The notes below the pieces were generated by a model. That model was not told the origin of the DNA, did not search any database, and was given only the letters and a program-made list of their open reading frames with translations. Of a stretch of DNA of 64,000 nt, positions 42,123-50,512 are shown piece after piece. Numbering within the stretch: position 1 is the first letter of the stretch; each line of letters starts with the position of its first letter. Location: NCBI GenBank assembly GCA_002070115.1, contig MWCO01000001.1, positions 1-64,000 of the forward strand, in the 5' to 3' direction. Origin of the DNA: Deltaproteobacteria bacterium ADurb.Bin207. Lineage in GTDB: Bacteria > Myxococcota_A > Polyangia > Polyangiales > Polyangiaceae. Position numbers and translations under genes: made by a program.

Positions 42123-43499
42123 ATGCGATTGGCTCACCTCATCGGTCCTGAGATTCACGACCTTCTCCGTGACAATCCGGAGGACGTGCGTGAGTTGCTC
42201 GATGAGATCCATCCCGAGGACTTGGCAGACGTTGTCCTCGAGCTTGACGATGACGAAGCGGGTGCTTTGCTTCAGCGTCTCGCTCCAGATGCGGCCGCGG
42301 ATATTTTCGAGCGTTTGCCTGAAGGACGTCAGGAAGCTCTCGTCAACAAAATCGGGTTGTTGAAGGCGGCGCGCATTGCCACGGAGATGTCCGCCGACGA
42401 TCGGGCGGACTTGTTTTCCGCGCTCCCTGACAACGTGGGGGAAAAACTCCTCGAGACTCTCGAGAAGTACGACCCTGAAGCGGCCGAAGAGGTGGAAGAG
42501 CTGACGCGCTGGCCGGAAACCAGCGCGGGTCATCTCATGACCACGGATTATATCGAGACGCATCGTGATGCGACCGCGGAAGATGCGATCAAGGAGGTAC
42601 GACGCCAGGGTGAAGACGTTGAACTCATCCACTACGTGTATGTCGTCGACCCGCAAGATCGACTCATAGGAATCGCATCGTTGCGGGATATCCTTCTTGC
42701 GGATCCGACGGAACGCATCGATGAAATCATGGTTGAAAACGTGATTTCCGTGACGCCGGAAACCGACCAAGAGCAAGTGGCCAAGCTCATGGCGAAGTAC
42801 GATATGCAGGCGGTTCCTGTCGTGGATGGACGTGGGGAGTTCCATGGGATCATTACCATCGACGACATCGTTGACGTCATGACCGAGGAGCAAACGGAAG
42901 ACGTTCACAAGCTTGGTGGTGTTCAGCCGATCGAAAATCCGTATTTTGATACCACGACGTGGACGTTCATCAAGAAGCGTGGTGTTTGGCTTATGGTCTT
43001 GTTCCTTGGTGAGATGTTTACGGGCACGGCCCTTCGGCATTTCGATCATGTGATCGAGTCCGTGGCTCAGCTTAGTTATTATGTTCCGCTATTGATTTCG
43101 ACGGGGGGCAATTCGGGAGGGCAATCCTCGACGTTGATCATTCGGGGGTTGGCGGTTGGGGAGATACAGATGGGGGATTGGTATCGGGTGTTGGTTCGGG
43201 AGATGGTGCAGGGGGTTGTGTTGGGGTTGATTCTTGCCCTGGTGGGAGCTGTTCGTGTTTTGTTGTGGGGGGATGGGTGGAATTTTGCAGTGCTCATCGG
43301 AGCGGCTCTCGTTGCCATTTCGATCATGGGCTGCACGATTGGGGGAATGCTTCCGTTGATGATCAAGCGAGTGGGGCTTGATCCGGCGACGAGTTCCACG
43401 CCCTTCATTGCGAGCCTCGTGGACGTTTTTGGAATTCTGATTTATTTCGGGCTGGCGCAGGTCATTTTGGCTCGGGTGATTGCGCAGGCGGGGCATTAG
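42123..43499 (+). CDS. mgtE: Magnesium transporter MgtE
   Basis: MgtE is an inner-membrane Mg2+ channel gated by cytosolic Mg2+ levels. The 458-residue sequence has the N-domain (HPEDLADVVLELDDDEAGAL), two CBS motifs (DRLIGIASLRDILLADPTER and VPVVDGRGEFHGIITIDDIV) and five membrane segments with the family signature YYVPLLISTGGNSGGQSSTL and DPATSSTPFIASLVD. The 207-bp leader has no recognisable Mg2+ riboswitch; it includes the AT-rich island at 41951. Confidence 0.95.
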   Translation: MRLAHLIGPEIHDLLRDNPEDVRELLDEIHPEDLADVVLELDDDEAGALLQRLAPDAAADIFERLPEGRQEALVNKIGLLKAARIATEMSADDRADLFSALPDNVGEKLLETLEKYDPEAAEEVEELTRWPETSAGHLMTTDYIETHRDATAEDAIKEVRRQGEDVELIHYVYVVDPQDRLIGIASLRDILLADPTERIDEIMVENVISVTPETDQEQVAKLMAKYDMQAVPVVDGRGEFHGIITIDDIVDVMTEEQTEDVHKLGGVQPIENPYFDTTTWTFIKKRGVWLMVLFLGEMFTGTALRHFDHVIESVAQLSYYVPLLISTGGNSGGQSSTLIIRGLAVGEIQMGDWYRVLVREMVQGVVLGLILALVGAVRVLLWGDGWNFAVLIGAALVAISIMGCTIGGMLPLMIKRVGLDPATSSTPFIASLVDVFGILIYFGLAQVILARVIAQAGH

Positions 43500-43591
43500 G
43501 CTGAGCTTGGCCCAGTGGGAGAACAGGCTCGTCGTCGATCTTCATCATCCCCATTGCGTCTGGGTGCGACGCGAGGTAGTCGCATCGAGTC

Positions 43592-44719
43592 ATGACAGTC
43601 GAGGTTCGTGAGACACGCTTGGGTGGCAATTTGCGACCCTTCCTCAATGTGGTGGACACCATATATCGTGACGATCCTTGTTATGTTCGACCTTTGGACA
43701 TGGACGTGCGGGATCGGTTGAGCTTGCGGAACCCTTTTTTCAATCATGGAGAAGGGGTTGTCTTGACCGCGTTTCGCAGGGGCAAGTGTGTGGGCAGGTG
43801 TACGGCCCAGATCGATAGGGAGCATCTGGCACGTTACAACGATGATTGTGGGTTCTTCGGATTTTTCGATACGGTGGATGATGAGCAGGTAGCCAAGGCT
43901 CTGCTCGATCACGCGGGTCGTTGGCTTCGCGCTCGTCAGATGAAGAAGATGCGTGGCCCGATGTCCTTATGTGTCAACGAGGAGCTTGGATGTCTGGTGG
44001 AGGGCTTCGAAACGCCGCCGTTTTTCATGATGCCGCATCATCGTCCTTACCAAGGAAAGCTCATCGAAGCGGCGGGATTATCGAAGGTCAAAGATCTATT
44101 TGCTTGGCATTATACCATCGGGCAGATGCCTGAACGGGCTTTGAAAGCCCATGCAGCCATTGCGCAAATGCCCGAAATCACTTCGCGTATGGCGGACATG
44201 AAGCATGTCGAAAGAGACATCCGCATCGTGATGGATGTGTACAACGATGCGTGGAGTTCAAATTGGGGATTTGTGCGGCTCACGGAACCAGAACTCGCGA
44301 AGATGGCTTCGGATATGAAGTTGATCTTGATCCCGGAACTGACGCGAATTGTAGAACTTGACGGCGAGCCGGTGGGGGTGGCGTTGGCGTTGCCCAACCT
44401 CAATCCCATGATTGGGGATCTGCATGGTAAGTTGTTGCCGTTCGGTGCTGCCAAGCTGCTGTGGCGATTGAAGGTGCGCGGTCCGCGCTCGGCGCGTCTG
44501 ATCATCCTCGGTATCCGCCAGAAGCTCCGTCAAATTCGTCGTTACGCGGCATTATCCACCTATATGTACGTGGAAATGCATCGTTCGAGCCAGCAATTGC
44601 ATCTTCAAGAAGGCGAGTTGTCCTGGACGTTGGAGGATAACTCACCGGTCAACGTTGCCATCCGCTTCATGGGTGGAAAAAAATATAAAACCATGCGCTT
44701 GTACGAACGCTCCCTGTGA
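43592..44719 (+). CDS. GNAT-like acyltransferase family protein (YghO-like)
   Basis: The 375-residue protein has the layout of a large family related to GNAT acyltransferases: LRPFLNVVDTIYRDDPCYV near the N-terminus, then GRCTAQIDREHLARYNDDCG, GFETPPFFMMPHHRPYQGKL and ELDGEPVGVALALPNLNP in the C-terminal half. E. coli YghO is a relative as far as I recall. The substrate is unknown. It has no signal peptide. It is followed by a strong hairpin. Confidence 0.7.
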   Translation: MTVEVRETRLGGNLRPFLNVVDTIYRDDPCYVRPLDMDVRDRLSLRNPFFNHGEGVVLTAFRRGKCVGRCTAQIDREHLARYNDDCGFFGFFDTVDDEQVAKALLDHAGRWLRARQMKKMRGPMSLCVNEELGCLVEGFETPPFFMMPHHRPYQGKLIEAAGLSKVKDLFAWHYTIGQMPERALKAHAAIAQMPEITSRMADMKHVERDIRIVMDVYNDAWSSNWGFVRLTEPELAKMASDMKLILIPELTRIVELDGEPVGVALALPNLNPMIGDLHGKLLPFGAAKLLWRLKVRGPRSARLIILGIRQKLRQIRRYAALSTYMYVEMHRSSQQLHLQEGELSWTLEDNSPVNVAIRFMGGKKYKTMRLYERSL

Positions 44720-44754
44720 CCGTTTGCGCGCGAGCGAGGTTTTCGCGCGGACGG
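44720..44754 (+). terminator. GC-rich hairpin after the acyltransferase-like gene
   Basis: CGCGCGA (44727-44733) pairs with TCGCGCG (44743-44749), and outer arms CCGT and ACGG add four pairs. It starts right after the stop codon at 44719. There is no T-run downstream, so termination is likely but not certain. Confidence 0.4.
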
Positions 44755-44875
44755 GTGAGAAAAACGTTATTCCATTCGATGGATCCACGAGGGTGCGTGC
44801 TGGTTCCGTGGGTGCATCGCAAAGGCAGTCGTGGCACAGTTGTCCCGTTGTGGGAAAAAGGTGCAACAGCAGGCC

Positions 44876-46033
44876 ATGACCGATCGTCGACGCTTTCTCA
44901 AACGAACCGCTTCGACGTTTGGCCTTGGTTGGATGGGATACGAGGGATACGAGCAATTCGTACGTGGGCGTGCGCCTTCGAACGGGGCATTGGTGTTCCG
45001 CAACGATGCTCCTTTGCCTTTGGATGAATACAGTCGGCGAGCCGAGTACTGGACGTTACGAGGGCGGGATGTGGAGTGCCTTTTGTGTCCCCATGGTTGC
45101 GTGCTCGGGGAAGGAGATCGCGGATTTTGTCGAACGCGTGTGGTCGACGGTGGCGTGATGCACACGGTGGCCTACGGAAATTTATGCGCTTTTGCTGTCG
45201 ATCCCGTGGAAAAGAAGCCGCTCTATCACTTCTTACCGCAAACTCCGATTGTTTCGGTCGCCATGGCAGGATGCAACTTACGATGTCCTAATTGTCAAAA
45301 TTGGCAAATTTCGCAGGCCAAACCCGAAGAGGTGATGCGCCATCCGCTGCTGCCGGAGGCGTTGGTAACGCTCACCAAGCAACGGAGTATTCCATCGATT
45401 GCGTTTACGTATACCGAGCCGATGGTTTGTTTCGAGTATGTGCGGGATACGGCGAGTCTTGCTCGGGAGGCGGGGATAAAAAACGTGTTGGTGACGGCGG
45501 GATATGTCAATGAGGAGCCTGTTCGTGAGTTGGCGAAAGTGGTAGATGCGGTTCAGCTCGACGTAAAAGGGTTTGATGAGGCGGTTTATCGGGGGCTTGC
45601 CCGTGGCCGGTTGGCACCCGTCCTTCGAACGCTGGCGCTGTTATGGGAACAGGGTGTGTGGGTCGAGGTGAGTTGGTTGATGGTCAGTGAGTGGACAGAT
45701 AAGCCGCAAGATGTGGCGACGTTTGCCAAGTGGATCGTGTCCCATCTTGGAGCGCAAGTTCCCCTTCATTTGTTGCGATTCCATCCAGCCCATCGCATGA
45801 CGCATACACCCCCCACATCGGTGGCTTCGATGCAACGAGCTTGGGAGTTGGCGAAAGACTCCGGCCTTCAACACGTGTATTTGGGAAATGTACCGTCCTT
45901 AGGGGGCGGACAAACCCGCTGTCCCCACGATGGGCAATTGCTCATCGAACGGCGCGGCTATCAAGTGGTCAAAAATCGATTGAAAAACCATGCATGTCCC
46001 GCGTGCGGCACACGTCTTGCGGGAGTGTTTTGA
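44876..46033 (+). CDS. amrS: AmmeMemoRadiSam-type radical SAM protein with Tat-like leader
   Basis: The 385-residue protein has the radical SAM cluster in AMAGCNLRCPNCQNWQIS (CxxxCxxC) and an upstream Cys-rich region (CLLCPHGCVLGEGDRGFCRT), as in the radical SAM member of the AmmeMemoRadiSam system. The N-terminus begins TDRRRFLKRTAS followed by a short hydrophobic run, a twin-arginine-like leader. The ATG at 44876 starts this leader; a GTG 45 bases earlier is in frame. The C-terminus has a Cys-x-x-Cys (HACPACGTRL). It is 31 bp before the AmmeMemoRadiSam protein A gene. Confidence 0.85.
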   Translation: MTDRRRFLKRTASTFGLGWMGYEGYEQFVRGRAPSNGALVFRNDAPLPLDEYSRRAEYWTLRGRDVECLLCPHGCVLGEGDRGFCRTRVVDGGVMHTVAYGNLCAFAVDPVEKKPLYHFLPQTPIVSVAMAGCNLRCPNCQNWQISQAKPEEVMRHPLLPEALVTLTKQRSIPSIAFTYTEPMVCFEYVRDTASLAREAGIKNVLVTAGYVNEEPVRELAKVVDAVQLDVKGFDEAVYRGLARGRLAPVLRTLALLWEQGVWVEVSWLMVSEWTDKPQDVATFAKWIVSHLGAQVPLHLLRFHPAHRMTHTPPTSVASMQRAWELAKDSGLQHVYLGNVPSLGGGQTRCPHDGQLLIERRGYQVVKNRLKNHACPACGTRLAGVF

Positions 46034-46064
46034 TAGAGTATTTGACAGCGTTTCGAGGTTGTTC

Positions 46065-46763
46065 ATGGGGCGATGGTCATGGCCATGGGGGTTGATGCTT
46101 GCGGTGGTCGGTTCCGTGGAAATCGGGTGCCGTTGCGCGGGGGATGACCCGGTGGCAAATTCCGGGTACGGTTCGGTCGTGGACAGTCGTGACTTCGATC
46201 TGACGGCGGAAGAAAAACAAGCATTGCTAACGCTTGCTCGCACGAGTGTGGAGACGTGGGTGCGTGATCACCAGCGGGTTCCGACCGACGAGTTGGTTCG
46301 AAAATTCCCAAAATTGAACACGCAACGCGCTTGTTTTGTGACGTTGCGTCGCGACGGTCAGCTTCGAGGCTGCATTGGCAGCTTGGAGCCTTATCGAGCT
46401 TTGGTGCAAGACGTACGCGACAATGCGGTATCGGCTGCCATGCATGACACACGTTTTCGTCCCGTGGAGGCATCGGAACTATCGTCTTTGCGGTATTCCC
46501 TATCCGTATTGGATATGCCCCGTCCGTTGCAAGGCGTGCCACCATCGCAGCTTCCGCAGTATCTGTCACAGCATCGCCCGGGAGTCATCATCGAGCTTCG
46601 AGGTCGTCGTTCGACTTTCCTTCCATCGGTGTGGGAGGATCTTCCGGATGCAAAGATATTTTTATCGAAATTATGCATGAAACAGGGCGCACCATCGGAT
46701 TGCTGGATGGACGCGCAGGCTCGTATCAGTACGTATGGTTCGATCAATTTTGGCGAGCCATGA
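46065..46763 (+). CDS. amrA: AMMECR1-domain lipoprotein (AmmeMemoRadiSam system protein A)
   Basis: The 232-residue protein has a lipoprotein signal peptide (GLMLAVVGSVEIGC), then an AMMECR1 domain: RACFVTLRRDGQLRGCIGSL with the conserved LRGCIG, RYSLSVLD and RRSTFLPSVWEDLPD. AMMECR1 homologues are usually cytosolic; the lipid anchor here is unusual. It follows the radical SAM partner. The Memo-domain member is not in this window. Confidence 0.85.
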   Translation: MGRWSWPWGLMLAVVGSVEIGCRCAGDDPVANSGYGSVVDSRDFDLTAEEKQALLTLARTSVETWVRDHQRVPTDELVRKFPKLNTQRACFVTLRRDGQLRGCIGSLEPYRALVQDVRDNAVSAAMHDTRFRPVEASELSSLRYSLSVLDMPRPLQGVPPSQLPQYLSQHRPGVIIELRGRRSTFLPSVWEDLPDAKIFLSKLCMKQGAPSDCWMDAQARISTYGSINFGEP

Positions 46764-46805
46764 GAGCCTCGAAACTGGAACGCACCCTTATCAGGAGCGT
46801 GGGAC

Positions 46806-47477
46806 GTGCCCTTGAACGATCGTGACTTGGCGACGGAACAGCAGATACCGCAAAGCGAGGATAACGATGATCGATTGTCATCCGCCGTCCACGCGGTATT
46901 GGAAGGAGTGGGAGCTGAGATTTCCGCATCGTTTCCAGGAATAACTCGGTTGGGGGGGCAGATTGTCGCCGTGTTGTACTTGGCGGACGGTCCTCGTTCG
47001 ATGGATACGCTGGCCGAGGAGTTGGGACGTTCGAAGAGCAATATTTTCACGAACCTTAAAGCCCTCGAAGGAGCCGGTATCGTAGAACGTCGACGTGTTG
47101 CAGGACTGCGCCACGATACGTATGCGCTGACCGGACCCTATCCGGATGTCATCATCGGAGCGTACTTGGGACGTCTTCGTCGCGTGGTGGCGGACAAGCG
47201 TAAGCTGACGCAGCGAGCGCTGATGTTGTTGGGGGATGCACCAGGACCGCAAGCGGATTCGTTGCGTCGCCGATTGCTTGATTTACAGCGAAAATACGAG
47301 CTATTTGGACGAATGTTTTCGTTGTTTGGGACCGCGATCGATGGTCCGGTGGATTTGGAGGCGTTGTTGAGTTCGATACCTGGTAAGACGCTGGAGATGT
47401 TTGTGGACATGGCTCGGATGACGCTTGGGAAGCTATCCCGATCCGGTGAGTCAGGAGGAGAGGGGAAAGAGGAGTGA
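46806..47477 (+). CDS. GbsR/MarR-type transcriptional regulator
   Basis: The 223-residue protein begins with a GTG and has a winged-helix core: LGGQIVAVLYLADGPRSMDTLAEELGRSKSNIFTNL, where the recognition helix is about 35 residues into the domain, then a wing with ERRRVAGLRHDTY. The C-terminal part is helical, probably for dimerisation, as in the GbsR family. It may control the upstream amrSA pair, or another locus. Confidence 0.75.
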   Translation: MPLNDRDLATEQQIPQSEDNDDRLSSAVHAVLEGVGAEISASFPGITRLGGQIVAVLYLADGPRSMDTLAEELGRSKSNIFTNLKALEGAGIVERRRVAGLRHDTYALTGPYPDVIIGAYLGRLRRVVADKRKLTQRALMLLGDAPGPQADSLRRRLLDLQRKYELFGRMFSLFGTAIDGPVDLEALLSSIPGKTLEMFVDMARMTLGKLSRSGESGGEGKEE

Positions 47478-47550
47478 TGAGCCGTACGTTGACACATGCT
47501 GCAACATATGCATGGTCAGATGGTGCGAGTGAGAAAGAGGGATAAGGCGG

Positions 47551-47584
47551 ACAAAAGAAAACGGCGCGTCCATGACGCGCCGTT
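47551..47584 (-). terminator. Strong intrinsic terminator of the HU-like gene
   Basis: On the minus strand AACGGCGCGT and ACGCGCCGTT form a perfect 10-bp stem with a CATGG loop, followed by TTCTTTTG. It lies about 20 bp after the HU-like stop codon. On the plus strand, the same hairpin could weakly end gbsR-like transcripts. Confidence 0.8.
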
Positions 47585-47604
47585 CGAGTTTATGGGGGGG
47601 TCAA

Positions 47605-47934
47605 TCAGGAAACGGCAACCTTGATTGCCTTGACGGGACGAGCTTTGACCGCTTTGCTTGCAGGCTTTGCAGCAAACGTCATGGGCTCTTTGGTGAAGGG
47701 GTTGATGCCCTGGCGTGCGGGACGCGCGGCCTTCTTGACCACGACGAACTTAGCAAAACCCGGGAGCACGAACACGCCGTTCTTCTTGAGTTCTTTGTGG
47801 CCGATGTCTTGAAGCGCTTCGATGGTGGCTTTCACTTGTTTGCGTGAAGAAGCCTCGCCCAGCAGATCCGCGATTGTCTGAATCAGCGCACTCTTCGTCA
47901 TTGCCTTCTTCGCTGCTGTCTTTGCCTTCGCCAT
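47605..47934 (-). CDS. HU/IHF-family DNA-binding protein
   Basis: The 109-residue protein has an HU core (MTKSALIQTIADLLGEASSR, LQDIGHKELKKNGVFVLPGF, RPARQGINPFTKEPMTF) with the beta-arm Pro region. An N-terminal Lys/Ala-rich extension and a C-terminal Ala/Lys-rich tail, both basic, distinguish it from standard HU. It is likely a nucleoid protein. An AAGGAGA lies about 8 bases before the ATG. The gene ends in a strong terminator. Confidence 0.9.
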   Translation of the reverse strand: MAKAKTAAKKAMTKSALIQTIADLLGEASSRKQVKATIEALQDIGHKELKKNGVFVLPGFAKFVVVKKAARPARQGINPFTKEPMTFAAKPASKAVKARPVKAIKVAVS

Positions 47935-48164
47935 GTCACATTCTCCTTCAATTGACCGTGTGCCTGCACGGTCTTTGCAGTGTACTCAAGCTAGACCACG
48001 GTTTTTTCCCGTAATCAAGGGGACAAACGCATTACCGGGTTGGGAGATGACGATTTTATCCTACGCTAGAAGGGGTTTCGGTACCTGGGGGCAACGTCTG
48101 TGCAGCAGTTTATGGGGTAGGATTAATTGCAAATAATATGGATTATATATAAGAAATTCGATGT

Positions 48165-50390
48165 TCAACGATTTGATTTATCATTATATTTCCGACGCTT
48201 ACGATACTCGCGGACGTTCTTTCGCGATGAAATTGGGGTGGTGGATAATTTCTTGAATGTCTTAGTATTGAATATTCTTTTGCCGATAATGACGCGACGC
48301 GTTAAATCCGTGGATACCACCTCGACTTCCAGACGAGTCCCCAACGAAATCCGGTCCCCGGACCTTCGCGCCACCCAATGAAGACCATCTTCACTTCGTT
48401 GGTAACCTCCGCTGCCCAACCCCTCCTCTGGGATGAGGATTTCGACGAATGGCTGGTCCAACGTCACCGTGACCGCGTTCATTCCCACATCCGTAACGAT
48501 ACCTGAATATCGTTCGCCAATTCGATCTCGCATCAATACACAGCGATATACATCGAATACCTCCCGTTCGACATCGACGACCTCACGTTCGCGCCGCGTG
48601 CAATGCATGGCAATGTCATGCCAGTCCGTCGCCTGAAATCGATCGGCCCTCAACCGCGCTTTCACGATCCGATGATTGACCAAATCCGGATAGCGACGAA
48701 TGGGCGACGTGAAGTGGGCGTACGCATGCGAGGCTAAACCATAGTGACCAACATTCACCGTATCGTACGAGGCCGGCGTCAGAGAGCGAAGGGTGAGTAT
48801 GCCGATGATTCCCGCCAAAGGATGATCCTGTACGTCACGGAGAAAGGCTCCCAGGCGCTTGGGATCTGCCGCATCCTCGTATTCAAAGGGAATATCCAGG
48901 GAAAAACATAGCTGTGCCAGACGCAGAAGCCGCGCTTCCGAAGGCGGAGGATGAACGCGGTAAATCACTTGCTCCTGCAAATCCTGTAGCCACTGCGCCA
49001 CGGCTTCGTTGCTCGCTACCATCAACTCTTCAATGAGCCGATACGCGCGTTTCACCCCGGGATCCTCCGCATGTCGAACCACATCCACCGGATATCCGCT
49101 ATCCGGATCGAGATGGATCTCCGGCTCTGGTGCCGTAAGCTCCAACGCCCCTCGACGCATTCGTCGACGTCGAAGCAATCGTGCTAGCTCGTCGGCTTGC
49201 TCCATCATACACGCCACTTCGGAGTTCAAACCCTCGGCGCACGCGTTGGACCATCCCATGGCCGACGCGACTTGGTGATAGTTCAGTGTGGCTCTCGAAC
49301 GCATCACGCCTTCACACAGTCGACTGTGGGTTCGTCGACCACGAGAATCGAACTTCATCCACAACGCTACGCACAATCGGTCCAGTCCTTGTTCGAGGGA
49401 GCATAGAAACGACGAGAGAGTCGGGGGCAGCATCGGTACGGCCCGATCGGGTAAATATACAGAAAAGCTACGTATTTTGGCTTCTTCGTCGAGTGCCGAG
49501 CCCGGCTGCACATATTCGGAAACATCCGCGATCGCGACCCACGCTTCAAAACCATCCTCGAGTTCACGAACCCAAATCGCGTCGTCGCGATCACGGGCAT
49601 CGATCGGATCGATCGTAACGAACGGTACGTCTCGCAGGTCTTCTCGCGCCCCGACCAAAGAGTCATCCCACGGCGACGCAAGATGCTCGAGGTTTTGCCA
49701 TACCGTTTGTGGGAATGACTCCTCGATTCCTTGTCGAAGAAGGATCTTTCGCGTTTCGACATCTGGGCTCCCCGGTGGCCCCAGCGCGGCCACCAGAATC
49801 GCTTCCGGATGCTCGTGCTCGGATTCGGGAAAGCGAACGATCTGTACCACCGCGGCGTCGCCGTTTTCTCCGTTCACGTCGCCACGCAACACGATGGGAC
49901 CGCGCACACGAGCATCATCGACTTCGAGCCAAGCGCCATGCGCTGTCTTTCGCAACACGCCTTGTACTCGATGGTTGGCCCGTTGCAGCACCTCCACGAT
50001 ACGTCCTTCGAGCCCGCGCATGGATCGTGTCATCACCTGCACACGCACCGTGTCGCCGTGCATGGCACTTCCGACTGCTTCCCCATGCACGTACACGTCG
50101 TCGGCGATACCGGCGCTGCTCACGAAACCGAATCCCCGCGGATGCATCCGCAAGCGCCCTTCTCGCACCTCCCGGTTTCGGTCTTTTCGAACGGAACCGA
50201 ACCGCTGTCCGCGAAGTCCACGAATGGCACCATCGAGCCTCAGGGTTTCAAGCAACGAAAGCAAAGCAAGATAGTCACCGTCGCGAACCTGCAAGGCTGC
50301 TGCGATTTCACGGGCGTGCAGCGCTCGCGGACTTCGTTCGTCCAGCAACTGCAGCACCTGTGTTCGTTGTGGCAAACTCGTTTTGCTCAT
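48165..50390 (-). CDS. rnr: Ribonuclease R
   Basis: RNase R is a 3'-5' exoribonuclease that degrades structured RNA. The 741-residue sequence has an N-terminal winged-helix segment (REIAAALQVRDGDYLALL), cold-shock/OB domains (RLRMHPRGFGFVSSAGIADD), the RNB catalytic block VTIDPIDARDRDDAIWV with the Asp ligands, VDVEREVFDVYRCVLM and a C-terminal S1-like part (VTDVGMNAVTVTLD). The last ~40 residues form a basic tail encoded by unusually AT-rich DNA running into the AT-rich intergenic island. It lies downstream of a Ser/Thr kinase gene. Confidence 0.93.
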   Translation of the reverse strand: MSKTSLPQRTQVLQLLDERSPRALHAREIAAALQVRDGDYLALLSLLETLRLDGAIRGLRGQRFGSVRKDRNREVREGRLRMHPRGFGFVSSAGIADDVYVHGEAVGSAMHGDTVRVQVMTRSMRGLEGRIVEVLQRANHRVQGVLRKTAHGAWLEVDDARVRGPIVLRGDVNGENGDAAVVQIVRFPESEHEHPEAILVAALGPPGSPDVETRKILLRQGIEESFPQTVWQNLEHLASPWDDSLVGAREDLRDVPFVTIDPIDARDRDDAIWVRELEDGFEAWVAIADVSEYVQPGSALDEEAKIRSFSVYLPDRAVPMLPPTLSSFLCSLEQGLDRLCVALWMKFDSRGRRTHSRLCEGVMRSRATLNYHQVASAMGWSNACAEGLNSEVACMMEQADELARLLRRRRMRRGALELTAPEPEIHLDPDSGYPVDVVRHAEDPGVKRAYRLIEELMVASNEAVAQWLQDLQEQVIYRVHPPPSEARLLRLAQLCFSLDIPFEYEDAADPKRLGAFLRDVQDHPLAGIIGILTLRSLTPASYDTVNVGHYGLASHAYAHFTSPIRRYPDLVNHRIVKARLRADRFQATDWHDIAMHCTRREREVVDVEREVFDVYRCVLMRDRIGERYSGIVTDVGMNAVTVTLDQPFVEILIPEEGLGSGGYQRSEDGLHWVARRSGDRISLGTRLEVEVVSTDLTRRVIIGKRIFNTKTFKKLSTTPISSRKNVREYRKRRKYNDKSNR

Positions 50391-50484
50391 CGTTTCGATC
50401 CTCGAGGCGCGGATTGCCCATCATTTCCCACACGTTTTTGGGGACAATGGCCCTTCGGCATGCGGTATGGGCAATGAGACTGTC

Positions 50485-50512
50485 GAAAAAAACAACACGA
50501 ACCAGGTCGTGT
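50485..50512 (-). terminator. Intrinsic terminator of the transmembrane Ser/Thr kinase gene
   Basis: On the minus strand ACACGA and TCGTGT form a six-pair stem with a CCTGGT loop, then TGTTTTTTT. It begins at the last base of the kinase stop codon. It separates the kinase from the rnr gene. Confidence 0.65.

Noticed and set aside
47486-47515. Plus-strand TTGACA after the GbsR-type gene as a promoter
   Set aside because: No acceptable -10 at the right distance and no plus-strand gene downstream; the hairpin there belongs to the leftward HU-like gene.
49288-50274. A 328-codon plus-strand frame within rnr
   Set aside because: Antisense shadow; Ser/Arg-rich composition and no motif.
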